64,000 nucleotides of DNA from Aliiroseovarius lamellibrachiae (GTDB taxonomy: Bacteria; Pseudomonadota; Alphaproteobacteria; Rhodobacterales; Rhodobacteraceae): NCBI RefSeq assembly GCF_018599245.1, contig NZ_JAHEVJ010000005.1, positions 248,001 through 312,000 of the forward strand. Reading direction: 5' to 3'. How positions within the stretch are numbered: position 1 is the stretch's first letter; each line of letters begins with the position of its first letter. Below the pieces are notes generated by a model that saw only the letters and a list, made by a program, of their open reading frames with translations, did not search any database and was not told where the DNA came from. Of the stretch, positions 8,803-18,493 are shown piece by piece. The translations under genes were made by a program, and so were the position numbers.

Positions 8803-9108
8803 GAGTTTAGTTTTGCACGCGGATCCCGGCACGTCCAGAGCCAGAACGTCCTTTACATTCCCTAAGGCAGCCGCCCGCGCGCAGCCTCTTGCCCCAAACC
8901 GTACAAAAGAGTATCTCATCCTCATGACTCGGATTTTTGACATGGATGACCACGCGTTTTTGCCGTGGCGCTTTTACGGCGCCACCAAAGCCGTGCTTGC
9001 CCAACTATAAGCCACCGCGCCGAAACGCGCGGAGCATGAGCCTATGTATTGGGCGCATGGTCCCTGTCTGATCACATCACAAACCAACGATATCCACGGA
9101 GAGCGCTT
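8803..9108. other. Intergenic region upstream of leuC
   Basis: A 306-bp gap between the mscS-family gene and leuC. It contains one short open frame (8924-9010) and, just after it, a 6-bp GC hairpin (CCGCGC/GCGCGG around 9014-9031). A promoter for leuC is expected here, but I cannot place -35/-10 boxes with confidence. Confidence 0.5.
8924..9010 (+). CDS. Possible 28-residue leader or small protein before leuC
   Basis: An ATG-started frame of 28 residues (MTRIFDMDDHAFLPWRF, ending in AVLAQL) sits 98 bp before leuC on the same strand. A GC-rich hairpin begins within about 10 bases of its stop. It has only three leucines, not in a run, so it is not a classical Leu attenuator peptide. There is no strong ribosome site (only a distant GAG). 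It could be a leader peptide, a small protein or chance. Confidence 0.3.
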   Translation: MTRIFDMDDHAFLPWRFYGATKAVLAQL

Positions 9109-10518
9109 ATGACCGCCCCGAAGACACTCTATGATAAAATCTGGGACGCACATGTGGCCCACGAAGCCGAAGACGGCACCTGCCTTTTGTATATCGACCG
9201 CCATCTGGTGCACGAAGTGACGAGCGCACAGGCGTTCGAAGGCCTGCGTATGACCGGCCGCAAAGTGCACGCGCCGGACAAAACCATCGCTGTGCCGGAC
9301 CACAATGTGCCCACCACAGCCGGTCGCGAAGACCCCGCGCAGATGACCGAAGAAAGCCGCATTCAGGTGGCCGCGCTCGACACCAACGCCAAAGAATTTG
9401 GTGTGCATTACTATCCGGTGTCCGATGTGCGTCAGGGCATCGTGCACATCGTTGGGCCTGAGCAAGGTTGGACCCTGCCCGGAATGACCGTTGTGTGCGG
9501 CGACAGCCACACCGCAACCCACGGCGCGTTTGGCGCGCTGGCCCACGGCATCGGCACATCCGAGGTGGAGCATGTTCTGGCGACGCAAACGCTGATCCAG
9601 CAAAAGTCAAAGAACATGAAGGTTGAGATCACCGGCAAACTGATGCCCGGCGTGACCGCCAAAGACATCACCATGGCGGTGATTGGTGAAACCGGCACTG
9701 GTGGTGGCACCGGTTACGTGATCGAATATTGCGGGTCGGCCATTCGCGATCTGTCGATGGAAGGTCGCATGACCGTTTGCAACATGGCGATCGAAGGCGG
9801 CGCGCGCGCGGGTCTGATTGCCCCGGATGAGACCACATATCAATACTGCATGGGTCGTCCGCACGCGCCGAAAGCTGCGCAGTGGGAACAGGCCGTGGCC
9901 TATTGGAAAACGCTCTTCACCGACGAAGGCGCGCATTTCGACAAGGTTGTGACCATCAAAGGCGAAGACATCGCCCCTTGCGTGACCTGGGGCACCTCGC
10001 CCGAAGACGTGCTGCCGATTTCATCCACCGTACCCGCACCCGAAAGCTTTGAGGGCGGCAAAGTCGACGCCGTCAAACGCGCACTGGATTACATGGGTCT
10101 GGAAGCCGGTCAAAAGCTGACCGACATTGAGATCGACACCGTCTTTATCGGATCCTGCACCAACGGCCGCATCGAAGACATGCGCGCCGTGGCCGAGATT
10201 GTGAAAGGCAAAAAGATCAAAGACGGTATCCGCGCGATGATCGTGCCGGGATCGGGCCTTGTGCGCGCGCAAGCCGACGAAGAGGGTCTGTCAGAGATCT
10301 TTGAAGAGGCCGGTTTTGAATGGCGCCTTGCAGGCTGCTCCATGTGTCTGGCGATGAACCCTGATCAGCTGTCTGAGAATGAGCGCTGCGCGTCCACGTC
10401 AAACCGCAACTTCGAGGGGCGTCAGGGATACAAAGGGCGGACGCACCTTGTGTCGCCTGCCATGGCCGCCGCCGCCGCCCTTACCGGCCGTCTGACTGAC
10501 GTTCGTGATTTGATTTAA
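9109..10518 (+). CDS. leuC: 3-isopropylmalate dehydratase large subunit
   Basis: A 469-residue aconitase-family subunit that, with LeuD, isomerises 2-isopropylmalate to 3-isopropylmalate. The start at 9109 gives [15 protein letters not shown] and has ACGGAGAG 6 bases upstream. The 4Fe-4S ligands are visible: Cys in FIGSCTNGR and the pair in [35 protein letters not shown] and the [13 protein letters not shown] substrate motif are intact. LeuD follows 6 bases later. Confidence 0.97.
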   Translation: MTAPKTLYDKIWDAHVAHEAEDGTCLLYIDRHLVHEVTSAQAFEGLRMTGRKVHAPDKTIAVPDHNVPTTAGREDPAQMTEESRIQVAALDTNAKEFGVHYYPVSDVRQGIVHIVGPEQGWTLPGMTVVCGDSHTATHGAFGALAHGIGTSEVEHVLATQTLIQQKSKNMKVEITGKLMPGVTAKDITMAVIGETGTGGGTGYVIEYCGSAIRDLSMEGRMTVCNMAIEGGARAGLIAPDETTYQYCMGRPHAPKAAQWEQAVAYWKTLFTDEGAHFDKVVTIKGEDIAPCVTWGTSPEDVLPISSTVPAPESFEGGKVDAVKRALDYMGLEAGQKLTDIEIDTVFIGSCTNGRIEDMRAVAEIVKGKKIKDGIRAMIVPGSGLVRAQADEEGLSEIFEEAGFEWRLAGCSMCLAMNPDQLSENERCASTSNRNFEGRQGYKGRTHLVSPAMAAAAALTGRLTDVRDLI

Positions 10519-10524
10519 GGAACC

Positions 10525-11136
10525 ATGACGATGGAAAAGTTTGAAAAACTTCAAGGGATCGCGGCCCCTATGCCGCTGGTGAACATCGACACGGATATGA
10601 TTATTCCGAAGGTGTTTCTAAAATCAATCAAACGCACCGGCTTTGGCGCGAACTTGTTTGATGAGATGCGGTTTAACCGTGATGGCACCGAGATCGAAGA
10701 TTTTGTGCTGAACAAACCCCAGTACCGCGACGCGGAAATTCTGGTGGCCGGTGACAACTTTGGCTGTGGCTCGTCGCGCGAACACGCGCCTTGGGCGATT
10801 GCAGATTTCGGTATCAAATGCGTGATCTCCACCTCTTTCGCCGACATCTTTTTCAACAACTGCTTCAAGAACGGCATCTTGCCGATTGTCTTGCCGCAGG
10901 CCGAAGTTGATCTGTTGATGTCGGACGCGGAAAAAGGGTCAAACGCACGGATGACCGTGGATCTGGAAGCCCAGGAAATCACCACGTCCGAAGGTGACGT
11001 TGTGAAGTTTGACGTGGATGCGTTTAAAAAGCACTGCCTGCTCAACGGGCTCGATGACATCGGGTTGACGATGGAAAAGAAAGCGTCGATTGATGCTTTT
11101 GAGGCACAGGCGTCCGCCGCGCGCCCTTGGGTTTAA
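10525..11136 (+). CDS. leuD: 3-isopropylmalate dehydratase small subunit
   Basis: A 203-residue swivel-domain subunit partnering Leu[14 protein letters not shown] at the start and [16 protein letters not shown] in the middle are the substrate-binding signatures of LeuD. A second in-frame ATG two codons later is an equally good start. Translation is probably coupled to leuC, and a terminator-like hairpin follows at 11193. Confidence 0.97.
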   Translation: MTMEKFEKLQGIAAPMPLVNIDTDMIIPKVFLKSIKRTGFGANLFDEMRFNRDGTEIEDFVLNKPQYRDAEILVAGDNFGCGSSREHAPWAIADFGIKCVISTSFADIFFNNCFKNGILPIVLPQAEVDLLMSDAEKGSNARMTVDLEAQEITTSEGDVVKFDVDAFKKHCLLNGLDDIGLTMEKKASIDAFEAQASAARPWV

Positions 11137-11192
11137 CCCCAGATCTGAGGCAAGGTTAACGACCAGTTTGCCGTTACACAGATGAGAAATCA

Positions 11193-11224
11193 GGGGGCGG
11201 GTCCAATTGGCCCTGCCCCATTTT
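11193..11224 (+). terminator. Terminator after leuCD
   Basis: A long GC hairpin (GGGGGCGGG, then CCAATTGG, then CCCTGCCCC, with one bulge) is followed by ATTTT. It lies 57 bp after the leuD stop. Confidence 0.6.
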
Positions 11225-11424
11225 CGTTGCAATGATGATGCAATGAAGCACCAGTTCTTCCCTAAAAAAATCTAAAATATGAAGCCAAATTAACCCATTA
11301 CTTGCAGATCCCCGCTTATAAGGGCATCCTAAAGGCTAATGAGGCAACCGCCATGAGGCGGGGATCAACATCGGAACAAGGGCGCGGCATCGTATCGCTC
11401 CCGTCCAAGGTTGAGGGTAGAGCA

Positions 11425-12264
11425 GTGGTTTCTAGACTGACAGGCGCATTTCTGCGTGCAATTCTAATGGTGGCCGTGATCATCATGCCGTCGTTGATGG
11501 TGCCCGGCACCAACAGTGATACGGCACAAATCGTGGCGTTGCTGGCGCTGTGCGCCGGTGCGCTGACGCTGTTTGAATATGCCTCCACCTATCCCGGTTT
11601 GGTCGAGTTTCGCGACGCCCCCCCCTTTAACCGCATCCGGTTTTTCAGCCTGTTTGCGATGCTCTTTTGCTTGTCGATTGTGGCGCGGGGACAAACGAAC
11701 CCCACCACCGCAACCGAATTTGTGACCGTCATTGGCACCCTGATCGGCCAAGCCATCGACTTTCCCTACAGCCCTGTGCGGTTGATTGTGCTGATGCTCC
11801 CCGAAGGGGCCAGCAACGCGGATATCGCCGCGCTGCGCACCGCGGCGGGCATGACCTATCTGATTTCGCTTCTGTCGCTGGTCATCTTTGTGGTTGCCTT
11901 GCGCACCAGCCGCTGGCCTGCCAAAGGATCCGCGTTTAACGTGTGGGTCAACTTGCCAACCTTTGACCCAACCGCTGGCGGAGATGTGGTCACCCGGCTG
12001 GAGCGCGACGCTCGCTTCAACATTGCCCTTGGATTTCTGTTACCCTTCCTGACACCTGCGGTCATTCAGGCCGCTTCCTCGCTCTTTGGCTCGGTTTCCG
12101 TGGCCAATGACCAAACGATGATCTGGACAATTACCGCATGGGCCTTTTTGCCATCCAGCCTGTTTATGCGCGGCATCGCCATGGGGCGGGTCGCCACAAT
12201 GATCAGCACGGAACGCCAGAAAAACACGCGCACCAGCAAAGAAGACGCCTTGGTGGCTGTCTAA
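11425..12264 (+). CDS. Multi-pass membrane protein of unknown function
   Basis: A 279-residue protein starting at GTG 11425, which has GAGGG 7 bases upstream; the longer frame from 11302 has no comparable site. Four to six hydrophobic segments are visible (around residues 8-28, 35-52, 70-88, 145-165, 200-225 and 235-255). I do not recognise the family. It is inserted between leuD and leuB, with the next secreted protein gene overlapping its 3' end, which suggests these two are expressed together. Confidence 0.75.
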   Translation: MVSRLTGAFLRAILMVAVIIMPSLMVPGTNSDTAQIVALLALCAGALTLFEYASTYPGLVEFRDAPPFNRIRFFSLFAMLFCLSIVARGQTNPTTATEFVTVIGTLIGQAIDFPYSPVRLIVLMLPEGASNADIAALRTAAGMTYLISLLSLVIFVVALRTSRWPAKGSAFNVWVNLPTFDPTAGGDVVTRLERDARFNIALGFLLPFLTPAVIQAASSLFGSVSVANDQTMIWTITAWAFLPSSLFMRGIAMGRVATMISTERQKNTRTSKEDALVAV

Positions 12265-13292
12265 CTTTACTGGCCGCGATCGTATGGGGGGGGCTGGCGC
12301 AGTCCGACACCCTGCGGTTGGCCAGTTTTGATGTGGAGCTGACCCGCAAAGGTCCGGGGCTTTTGCTGCGTGATATCCTGAAAGGCAAAGACAAACAGAT
12401 TGCCGCTGTGATTGATGTGATCACCCAAGTGTCCCCTGATGTTTTGGTGCTTCAGGCCTTTGATCATGACCTGGAAAACCGCACGCTAAGGGCTTTTCAA
12501 ACGACCTTGGAGGTCGCCGGTCATAAGATGCCCTATATTTTTGCCGCCCGTCCCAACAGTGGCCTGGCATCGGGCTTGGATCTGGACGGAGATGGCAAGC
12601 TGAACACCCCGCGCGACAGTCAAGGATATGGCAATTTCACCGGGCAAGGCGGAATGGCCGTGCTGTCACGTTTTCCTTTGGGTGAGGTGCGCGATTTCTC
12701 AGATTTTCTGTGGCGGGATTTACCGGGGGCGATGTTGCCGACACATGCGGATGGCAGTCCGTTTCCCTCGGCCAACGCGCAAGCCGCCCAGCGCCTCAGC
12801 AGCGTGGCGCATTGGGATGTGCCTGTGGATTTACCCAACGGACAAACGCTCAACCTGCTGACCTATCATGGGTCCACCCCGGCGTTTGACGGGGATGAGG
12901 ATCGCAATGGAAGACGCGGCGCGGATGAGGCACTGTTTTGGACACATCTTCTGGATGGCACCTTGCCATATCCCGCGCCAACCCCGCCTTTTGCCATCAT
13001 CGGGCAGGCCAATATCGACCCAAAAGATGGCGACGGACGGCACGAAGCCATCACCACTTTGCTAAGCGATCCCCGCCTGATCGACCCCATCCCCAAGGGC
13101 GCCGAAGGCACTGATACCGCGGATTGGAGCGCGATCGGAGTTGGCAAATTACGCGCCAGTTACATCCTGCCGTGGGCCGCAGCCGACGTGAAAGACGCGG
13201 GCGTTTTCTGGCCCCGGCCCGACACCCCAATGGCGAAGATTGCCGAAACGGCATCGCGCCATCATCTGATCTGGGTCGATATCGCGTATTAA
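12138..13292 (+). CDS. Secreted endonuclease/exonuclease/phosphatase-family protein
   Basis: The mature region reads as an EEP-fold protein: [19 protein letters not shown], then [38 protein letters not shown] and a closing RHHLIWVDI, which supplies the usual His. Family members cleave phosphodiesters or phosphomonoesters with a metal ion; the substrate is unknown. A hydrophobic export signal ([13 protein letters not shown]) lies about 45 residues in, at about 12265. The only ATG upstream in frame is at 12138, deep inside the previous gene, and no GTG or TTG fits before the signal, so the true start is unresolved. Confidence 0.75.
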   Translation: MGLFAIQPVYARHRHGAGRHNDQHGTPEKHAHQQRRRLGGCLTLLAAIVWGGLAQSDTLRLASFDVELTRKGPGLLLRDILKGKDKQIAAVIDVITQVSPDVLVLQAFDHDLENRTLRAFQTTLEVAGHKMPYIFAARPNSGLASGLDLDGDGKLNTPRDSQGYGNFTGQGGMAVLSRFPLGEVRDFSDFLWRDLPGAMLPTHADGSPFPSANAQAAQRLSSVAHWDVPVDLPNGQTLNLLTYHGSTPAFDGDEDRNGRRGADEALFWTHLLDGTLPYPAPTPPFAIIGQANIDPKDGDGRHEAITTLLSDPRLIDPIPKGAEGTDTADWSAIGVGKLRASYILPWAAADVKDAGVFWPRPDTPMAKIAETASRHHLIWVDIAY

Positions 13293-13398
13293 CACGCGAA
13301 ATGCGCCGCCAAACCCCCTGTCTTTCTTGACGCTTGCACGCCAAACCGCTAGGCCAAACGGCGACAAATGCAGTGCAAGACATGCAAGGATACGCGAC

Positions 13399-14502
13399 AT
13401 GACCAACCCTTCCCTCCTCATCCTCGCCGGCGACGGCATCGGCCCCGAAGTGATGGCCGAAGTGCGCAAAGTGATCTCTTGGATCGGCGACAAACGCGGC
13501 GTGACATTTGACGTGGACGAGGACCTTGTTGGGGGGTGCGCCTATGACAAACACGGCGTGCCGTTGGCCGACGAGACCATGGCGCGCGCGCAAGAAGTGG
13601 ACGCGGTATTGCTGGGCGCCGTGGGCGGACCTGCCTATGATGATCTGGACTTTTCAGTGAAACCAGAACGCGGCCTGCTGCGGCTGCGCAAGGAAATGGA
13701 CCTTTTCGCCAACCTGCGCCCCGCACAATGTTTTGATGCACTCAAGGATTTCTCATCGTTGAAGCCGGAATTGGTGGCTGGTCTCGACATTATGATCGTG
13801 CGCGAGCTGACTTCGGGTGTGTATTTCGGCGAACCCCGCGGCATCTTTGAAGAAGATGGCCAGCGGGTCGGCATCAACACCCAGCGTTACACCGAAGCCG
13901 AAATTGAACGCGGTGCGCGTGCGGCTTTTGAATTGGCGATGAAACGGGACAAGCGCCTGTGTTCGATGGAAAAAGCCAACGTGATGGAATCGGGCATCCT
14001 GTGGCGGGACGTTGTGATCGAGGTGTCCAAGGACTACCCCGAGGTTGAGCTGAGCCACATGTACGCCGACAATGGTGCGATGCAATTGGTGCGTGCGCCC
14101 AAGCAGTTCGACGTGATTTACACCGATAACCTGTTTGGTGACATCCTGTCCGATTGCGCCGCGATGCTGACCGGATCTTTGGGCATGTTGCCCTCTGCCT
14201 CGCTTGGCGCACCGATGGCAAATGGCCGTCCGAAAGCGATGTACGAACCCGTACATGGATCGGCCCCGGACATCACCGGCCAAGGCAAAGCCAACCCCTG
14301 CGCGTGCATCCTCAGCTTCGCGATGGCGCTGCGCTATAGCTTTGACATGGGGGCCGAAGCCGATCGTCTGGAAGCGGCCGTCGAAAAAGTACTGGCCGAT
14401 GGTGTGCGCACCGGTGATTTGCTGAATGAGGCCGGGGTGAAACCGGTTTCGACCAGCGAAATGGGCAATGCGGTGATCGCAGCATTGGACGCCAGCCTGT
14501 AA
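13399..14502 (+). CDS. leuB: 3-isopropylmalate dehydrogenase
   Basis: A 367-residue NAD-dependent enzyme that oxidises and decarboxylates 3-isopropylmalate in leucine synthesis. The start at 13399 gives [39 protein letters not shown], the tyrosine/lysine catalytic regions and [28 protein letters not shown] are intact, as is [12 protein letters not shown]. It is separated from leuCD by two unrelated genes. A strong terminator follows. Confidence 0.97.
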   Translation: MTNPSLLILAGDGIGPEVMAEVRKVISWIGDKRGVTFDVDEDLVGGCAYDKHGVPLADETMARAQEVDAVLLGAVGGPAYDDLDFSVKPERGLLRLRKEMDLFANLRPAQCFDALKDFSSLKPELVAGLDIMIVRELTSGVYFGEPRGIFEEDGQRVGINTQRYTEAEIERGARAAFELAMKRDKRLCSMEKANVMESGILWRDVVIEVSKDYPEVELSHMYADNGAMQLVRAPKQFDVIYTDNLFGDILSDCAAMLTGSLGMLPSASLGAPMANGRPKAMYEPVHGSAPDITGQGKANPCACILSFAMALRYSFDMGAEADRLEAAVEKVLADGVRTGDLLNEAGVKPVSTSEMGNAVIAALDASL

Positions 14503-14534
14503 TCTTGATGGCACCGTATGGCACCGTCGTTTTC

Positions 14535-14566
14535 TGGGCCTCTGCAAGATGCGGGGGCCCATTTTT
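14535..14566 (+). terminator. Rho-independent terminator after leuB
   Basis: An 11-bp stem with two G-U pairs (TGGGCCTCTGC/GCGGGGGCCCA) and a 5-base loop is followed by TTTTT. It lies 33 bp after the leuB stop and also protects the convergent Hsp70-like gene. Confidence 0.8.
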
Positions 14567-14644
14567 ATTGACGCGGGCTTCGGTTGATTTTGAGACACCA
14601 AATAACGCCCAATAACAAGGCAAACGCCCCGCGAAGCACGGTCG

Positions 14645-15895
14645 TTAGGGGGCTGCATCAGCTGTGGCAAGGGCCAGACCATCCACAACGGCCGTAAACG
14701 CCTCGGACGGCTTAAGACGTGCTAAGGGGCAGATGTTTTGCGCCTCAGATGACACCATTTTCATCAGGCTGGACCCGCCCACCAACACAACGGAATTGAT
14801 CTGCACAGGCGCGACCTCTGCCTTCAGCAATGTTGCGTAAATCGCCTCGTGCAGACGGGTTCGAAATGCCAGCAAAGCGGCGTTGAGCGAACCGGGGGTC
14901 ACCCGCGCGGCCAGATCTTTTTCAATGAACCCCATCTCAATTTCCGCGCTTAGGCCGCCGGCATTGGCGGCGATTTTGCCACGCTCTGTTGCAAAGGCCA
15001 ACTCATGCCCCAACTGATCGTCGATCACGGTTTTCAATCGACCAAGACGGTCGGGGTCCACCGCGAATTTCACCAAATCGTCAACAAGGCGTTGGGTGTC
15101 ACGCGAATATAGAAACGGGATTTTGGGCCAGGTGGACAGGTCATTAAAGATGGCATTTGGCACCGGCAACACCCCTTCGCCAAAGACGCGACGCAATTCA
15201 CCGCCACGCCCCAAAAGCGGCATGGCATGGGCCATGGACACGGCCTGATCAAAATCCGTCCCGCCCAGCCGGATCCCGTGACTGGCCAGTATGTGGATGC
15301 GATTTTGCGTGGTCCGGTACACGGTAAAATCCGACGTCCCGCCGCCGATATCGACAATCAAACCGGTCTCATCCGTGTCATCCAAATGGTGATTGGCACG
15401 TGCTGCGGCTTCGGGTTCGGCCAAAAAGCGCACCTCGTCAAAGCCCGCAGCCAGATAGCAACCGCGCAGATCCGCTTCTGCCTGCGCATCGCGTGTCATA
15501 TCAGCCGAGTGAAAATGCACTGGGCGTCCGGAGAGGGCATGGGTAAACACCTGTCCGGTTTCCGCCTCGGCCCGCGCTTTGATCACCGTCAGAAAGCGGG
15601 TCACAATTTCGGCCAAGGTGCGCCGCTTGCCGCCAATCAGGCGGGTTTCATGGAACAGTTCAGTTCCCAAAATGCTTTTGAGCGCGCGCATATAGCGCCC
15701 CTCTTCCCCATCAATCAACGCCTCGCCAGCCGCCGTACCGATCCGCATATCCCCACCGTCTGTCGGAAAAAACACCGCTGTTGGCAGGGTCTCGGCCCCC
15801 TCCTCAATCGCAATCCGCCGAAGGTTGTGCCCATCATAGACAGCCGCCGCCGAATTGGAGGTTCCAAAGTCTACTGCAAGCATCGGGGTGCGCAT
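14645..15895 (-). CDS. Hsp70-family ATPase (YegD-like, no substrate domain)
   Basis: A 416-residue actin/Hsp70-fold protein. The phosphate-1 loop (VDFGTSNSAAAV), phosphate-2 loop (VDIGGGTSDFTVY) and adenosine motif (VVLVGGSSLM) are present. The length covers only the nucleotide-binding domain, with no peptide-binding or lid region, as in the YegD group of putative chaperones. I prefer the ATG at 15895 because AGGA lies 8 bases upstream; an ATG three codons earlier abuts that AGGA. It is not linked to dnaJ or grpE and its client is unknown. Confidence 0.85.
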   Translation of the reverse strand: MRTPMLAVDFGTSNSAAAVYDGHNLRRIAIEEGAETLPTAVFFPTDGGDMRIGTAAGEALIDGEEGRYMRALKSILGTELFHETRLIGGKRRTLAEIVTRFLTVIKARAEAETGQVFTHALSGRPVHFHSADMTRDAQAEADLRGCYLAAGFDEVRFLAEPEAAARANHHLDDTDETGLIVDIGGGTSDFTVYRTTQNRIHILASHGIRLGGTDFDQAVSMAHAMPLLGRGGELRRVFGEGVLPVPNAIFNDLSTWPKIPFLYSRDTQRLVDDLVKFAVDPDRLGRLKTVIDDQLGHELAFATERGKIAANAGGLSAEIEMGFIEKDLAARVTPGSLNAALLAFRTRLHEAIYATLLKAEVAPVQINSVVLVGGSSLMKMVSSEAQNICPLARLKPSEAFTAVVDGLALATADAAP

Positions 15896-15973
15896 TTGAG
15901 CCATCCTAGATTGAGAAACCGCGCTGTTAACGGAACGCGCCCGATGTGACAAGTCCTGCGCGATCAGCACAGC

Positions 15974-16861
15974 CTATTCGGCGATCTGGCTGGTCAACCA
16001 TTTTCGAAACTGGCCCAGTGGCGCATAGGTTGACTGGTTTTCAGGCCAAACCAGAAAATACTCGCCCAGCGTTTTCGCCTCACCCTCAAGGGCCAGACAC
16101 AAACGGCCTTGCGCGATTTCATGGTCAACCAGAAAGCTTGGCAAAAGCGCCACACCCAACCCATGCACGGCGGCTTGTGTCATGGTTGACGATTGGTCGA
16201 ACAACATCCCCTCTAATTTCGAAACCCCTAATCCGTTCAAGGCAAACCACTGCTCCCAGCTGTCAGGATGGGTTTCAAGATGCAGCAAGGGCAGTGCCAA
16301 AAGATCCACCGGCGCCTGAACCGGGCGTGACAATAAAGACGGGGCACAAACGGGCAGAACATGTTTGGGCATCAGCGGCAAATATTCCACATCCGGCCAA
16401 TCCCGTGTACCATAATGAATGGCGGCCTGTGCGCCACTGGTGCCAAAATCAAACGGCAGGTTATGGGTCTGGAGGTTGACCGACACATCCGGATGCGCGG
16501 CCACAAAATCCTTTAGACGCGGCGCCAGCCAGTTCAGCCCGAAGGCAGGCAGGATCGACAGATTAAGGCTGCCGCCAGCCGGATTGGCACGCAACTTGAT
16601 CGAGGCTTGCCCCAGCCGCGTCAGCACAAAGCGCGCCTCTTTCACGAACTCATTCCCGGCAGGTGTCAGGCGAAGGCGCACCTGATCCCGCGCAATTAAC
16701 TCGACGCCCATCTGCTCCTCTAACTGGCGCAACTGGCGACTGATCGCACTTTGCGTCAGCGACAGATCTTCGGCGGCGGCAGAGGCGCTGCCCAGCCGGT
16801 CAACCGCCTCCAGCGCAAGCAGGGACGGGATAGAGGGAAGAAATCGGCGCGAGGTTATCAT
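15974..16861 (-). CDS. LysR-family regulator, probably of amaBA
   Basis: A 295-residue LTTR. The N-terminal winged helix-turn-helix has the usual pattern (LLALEAVDRLGSASAAAEDL, then SLTQSAISRQLRQLEEQMGV), followed by a periplasmic-binding-like effector domain. It is divergent from the aldehyde dehydrogenase and FAD oxidoreductase genes, 129 bp apart, so control of that pair is the natural inference. A dyad GTTAT-N9-ATAAC (16854-16872) covers its start codon and could be an autoregulatory site. ATG codons at 16876 or a TTG at 16897 are alternative starts. Confidence 0.88.
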   Translation of the reverse strand: MITSRRFLPSIPSLLALEAVDRLGSASAAAEDLSLTQSAISRQLRQLEEQMGVELIARDQVRLRLTPAGNEFVKEARFVLTRLGQASIKLRANPAGGSLNLSILPAFGLNWLAPRLKDFVAAHPDVSVNLQTHNLPFDFGTSGAQAAIHYGTRDWPDVEYLPLMPKHVLPVCAPSLLSRPVQAPVDLLALPLLHLETHPDSWEQWFALNGLGVSKLEGMLFDQSSTMTQAAVHGLGVALLPSFLVDHEIAQGRLCLALEGEAKTLGEYFLVWPENQSTYAPLGQFRKWLTSQIAE

Positions 16862-16990
16862 ATGACAATAACTCATAGATCTAGGATTTTGTTTCAATAG
16901 GAAACCGTAGAAATCGGTGAGACACTTGGGAAAATATGCGCGAAGCCACGATATTTGGGCGCATCCGACCTCAGTCCAAAAGGAAAACTC

Positions 16991-18493
16991 ATGGATTATC
17001 TCGACATCCTTACCGCCGCTGGCCTTACAAAAGCTGAATTGAACGGTGGCGATCTATCTGTTCACACGCCGGTAGATGGCAGCAAAATCGCTGCTCTGGC
17101 GGTCCATAGCGCCGAGGATGCACAGACCCAAATTCGCGATGCCAAGCAGGCGTTCAAATCCTGGCGACAGGTTCCCGCGCCGCGTCGCGGAGAGCTGGTG
17201 CGCCTGCTGGGCGAAGAATTGCGCCGGGAAAAGGAAAACCTGGGTCGCTTGGTCACGCTGGAATGCGGCAAGATTTACCAAGAAGGTCTGGGCGAAGTGC
17301 AAGAAATGATCGACATTTGCGATTTCGCAGTGGGTCTGTCGCGCCAACTCTACGGCCTGACCATTGCCTCGGAACGCCCCGGCCATGCAATGCGCGAGAG
17401 CTGGCACCCAATGGGGACATGCGGCATCATTACGGCGTTCAATTTCCCAGTTGCCCCGTGGTGCTGGAACGCCGCACTGGCCTTGGTTTGCGGCGACCCG
17501 GTCATCTGGAAGCCCTCGGAAAAAACTCCGCTGACGGCGCTGGCGGTGCAAAAAATCTGTGATCGGGTGATGGGCGCCTTTGGCGAGGACGCCCCCGAAG
17601 GGTTGATCCAAACGCTGATCGGCGAGCGGGAATTGGGCCAGGCTTTAACGGGTTCAAAGGACGTAGCGATTGTTTCCGCCACCGGATCGGTACCAATGGG
17701 GCGCGCCGTGGCCCACGATATGGCCGGTCGACTGGGGCGTACGATTTTGGAGCTTGGCGGCAACAATGCGATGATCGTTGCCCCCTCGGCCGATTTGGAA
17801 ATGGCCCTGCGCGCGATTGTCTTTTCGGCGGTGGGGACCGCTGGTCAGCGCTGTACCAGCCTGCGCCGGTTGATTGTTCATAACGATGTATATGATGCGC
17901 TGATCCCGCGCCTGATCAAAGCCTATGAAGGGTTGCCAATTGGTGATCCATTGGCGGACGGCACATTGGTCGGGCCGCTTATTGATGACGACGCGATGCA
18001 GGCGATGGCACGGTCGTTGGAACAGGCCAAAGCCGAGGGCGGGCGGGTGCATGGCGGCGGACAAGCCCTGTCCGAAAGCCATGGCGACGCCGCCTATGTG
18101 CATCCCGCCATTGTCGAGATGCCAACCCAAAGCGCGATCATGCATCACGAAACCTTTGCGCCGATCCTGTATGTGGTGCGCTATTCGGATCTGAATGACG
18201 CGATTGATGTGCAGAACGCCGTGCCGCAGGGGCTAAGCTCTTGCATCTTTTCAACAGATTTGCGCGAGACGGAGTTTTTCTTGTCGGCGGCGGGTTCTGA
18301 TTGTGGTATCGCCAACGTCAATATCGGGCCGTCCGGCGCTGAAATCGGCGGCGCATTTGGCGGTGAAAAAGACACGGGCGGCGGGCGCGAAAGCGGATCC
18401 GACGCGTGGAAGGGTTATATGCGACGACAGACAAACACCGTGAATTACTCGCGCGAGTTGCCGCTGGCACAGGGGATCAAATTTGACATCTGA
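16991..18493 (+). CDS. amaB: L-aminoadipate-semialdehyde dehydrogenase (ALDH7 family)
   Basis: A 500-residue aldehyde dehydrogenase of the antiquitin/ALDH7 type, oxidising 2-aminoadipate 6-semialdehyde in lysine and pipecolate breakdown. ITAFNFPVAPWCWN, the ELGGNNAMIV motif and the catalytic Cys in GTAGQRCTSLRR (an ALDH7 hallmark) are present, as is FGGEKDTGGGRESGSDAW near the C-terminus. The ATG has AGGA 7 bases upstream. The next gene, a pipecolate oxidase-like protein, starts inside its last codons, as in the amaA/amaB pair of Pseudomonas putida. Confidence 0.85.
   Translation: MDYLDILTAAGLTKAELNGGDLSVHTPVDGSKIAALAVHSAEDAQTQIRDAKQAFKSWRQVPAPRRGELVRLLGEELRREKENLGRLVTLECGKIYQEGLGEVQEMIDICDFAVGLSRQLYGLTIASERPGHAMRESWHPMGTCGIITAFNFPVAPWCWNAALALVCGDPVIWKPSEKTPLTALAVQKICDRVMGAFGEDAPEGLIQTLIGERELGQALTGSKDVAIVSATGSVPMGRAVAHDMAGRLGRTILELGGNNAMIVAPSADLEMALRAIVFSAVGTAGQRCTSLRRLIVHNDVYDALIPRLIKAYEGLPIGDPLADGTLVGPLIDDDAMQAMARSLEQAKAEGGRVHGGGQALSESHGDAAYVHPAIVEMPTQSAIMHHETFAPILYVVRYSDLNDAIDVQNAVPQGLSSCIFSTDLRETEFFLSAAGSDCGIANVNIGPSGAEIGGAFGGEKDTGGGRESGSDAWKGYMRRQTNTVNYSRELPLAQGIKFDI

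Noticed and set aside
16862-16990. Lysine riboswitch before amaB
   Set aside because: The 129-bp divergent gap is too short and shows no lysine-riboswitch core; LysR control is simpler.
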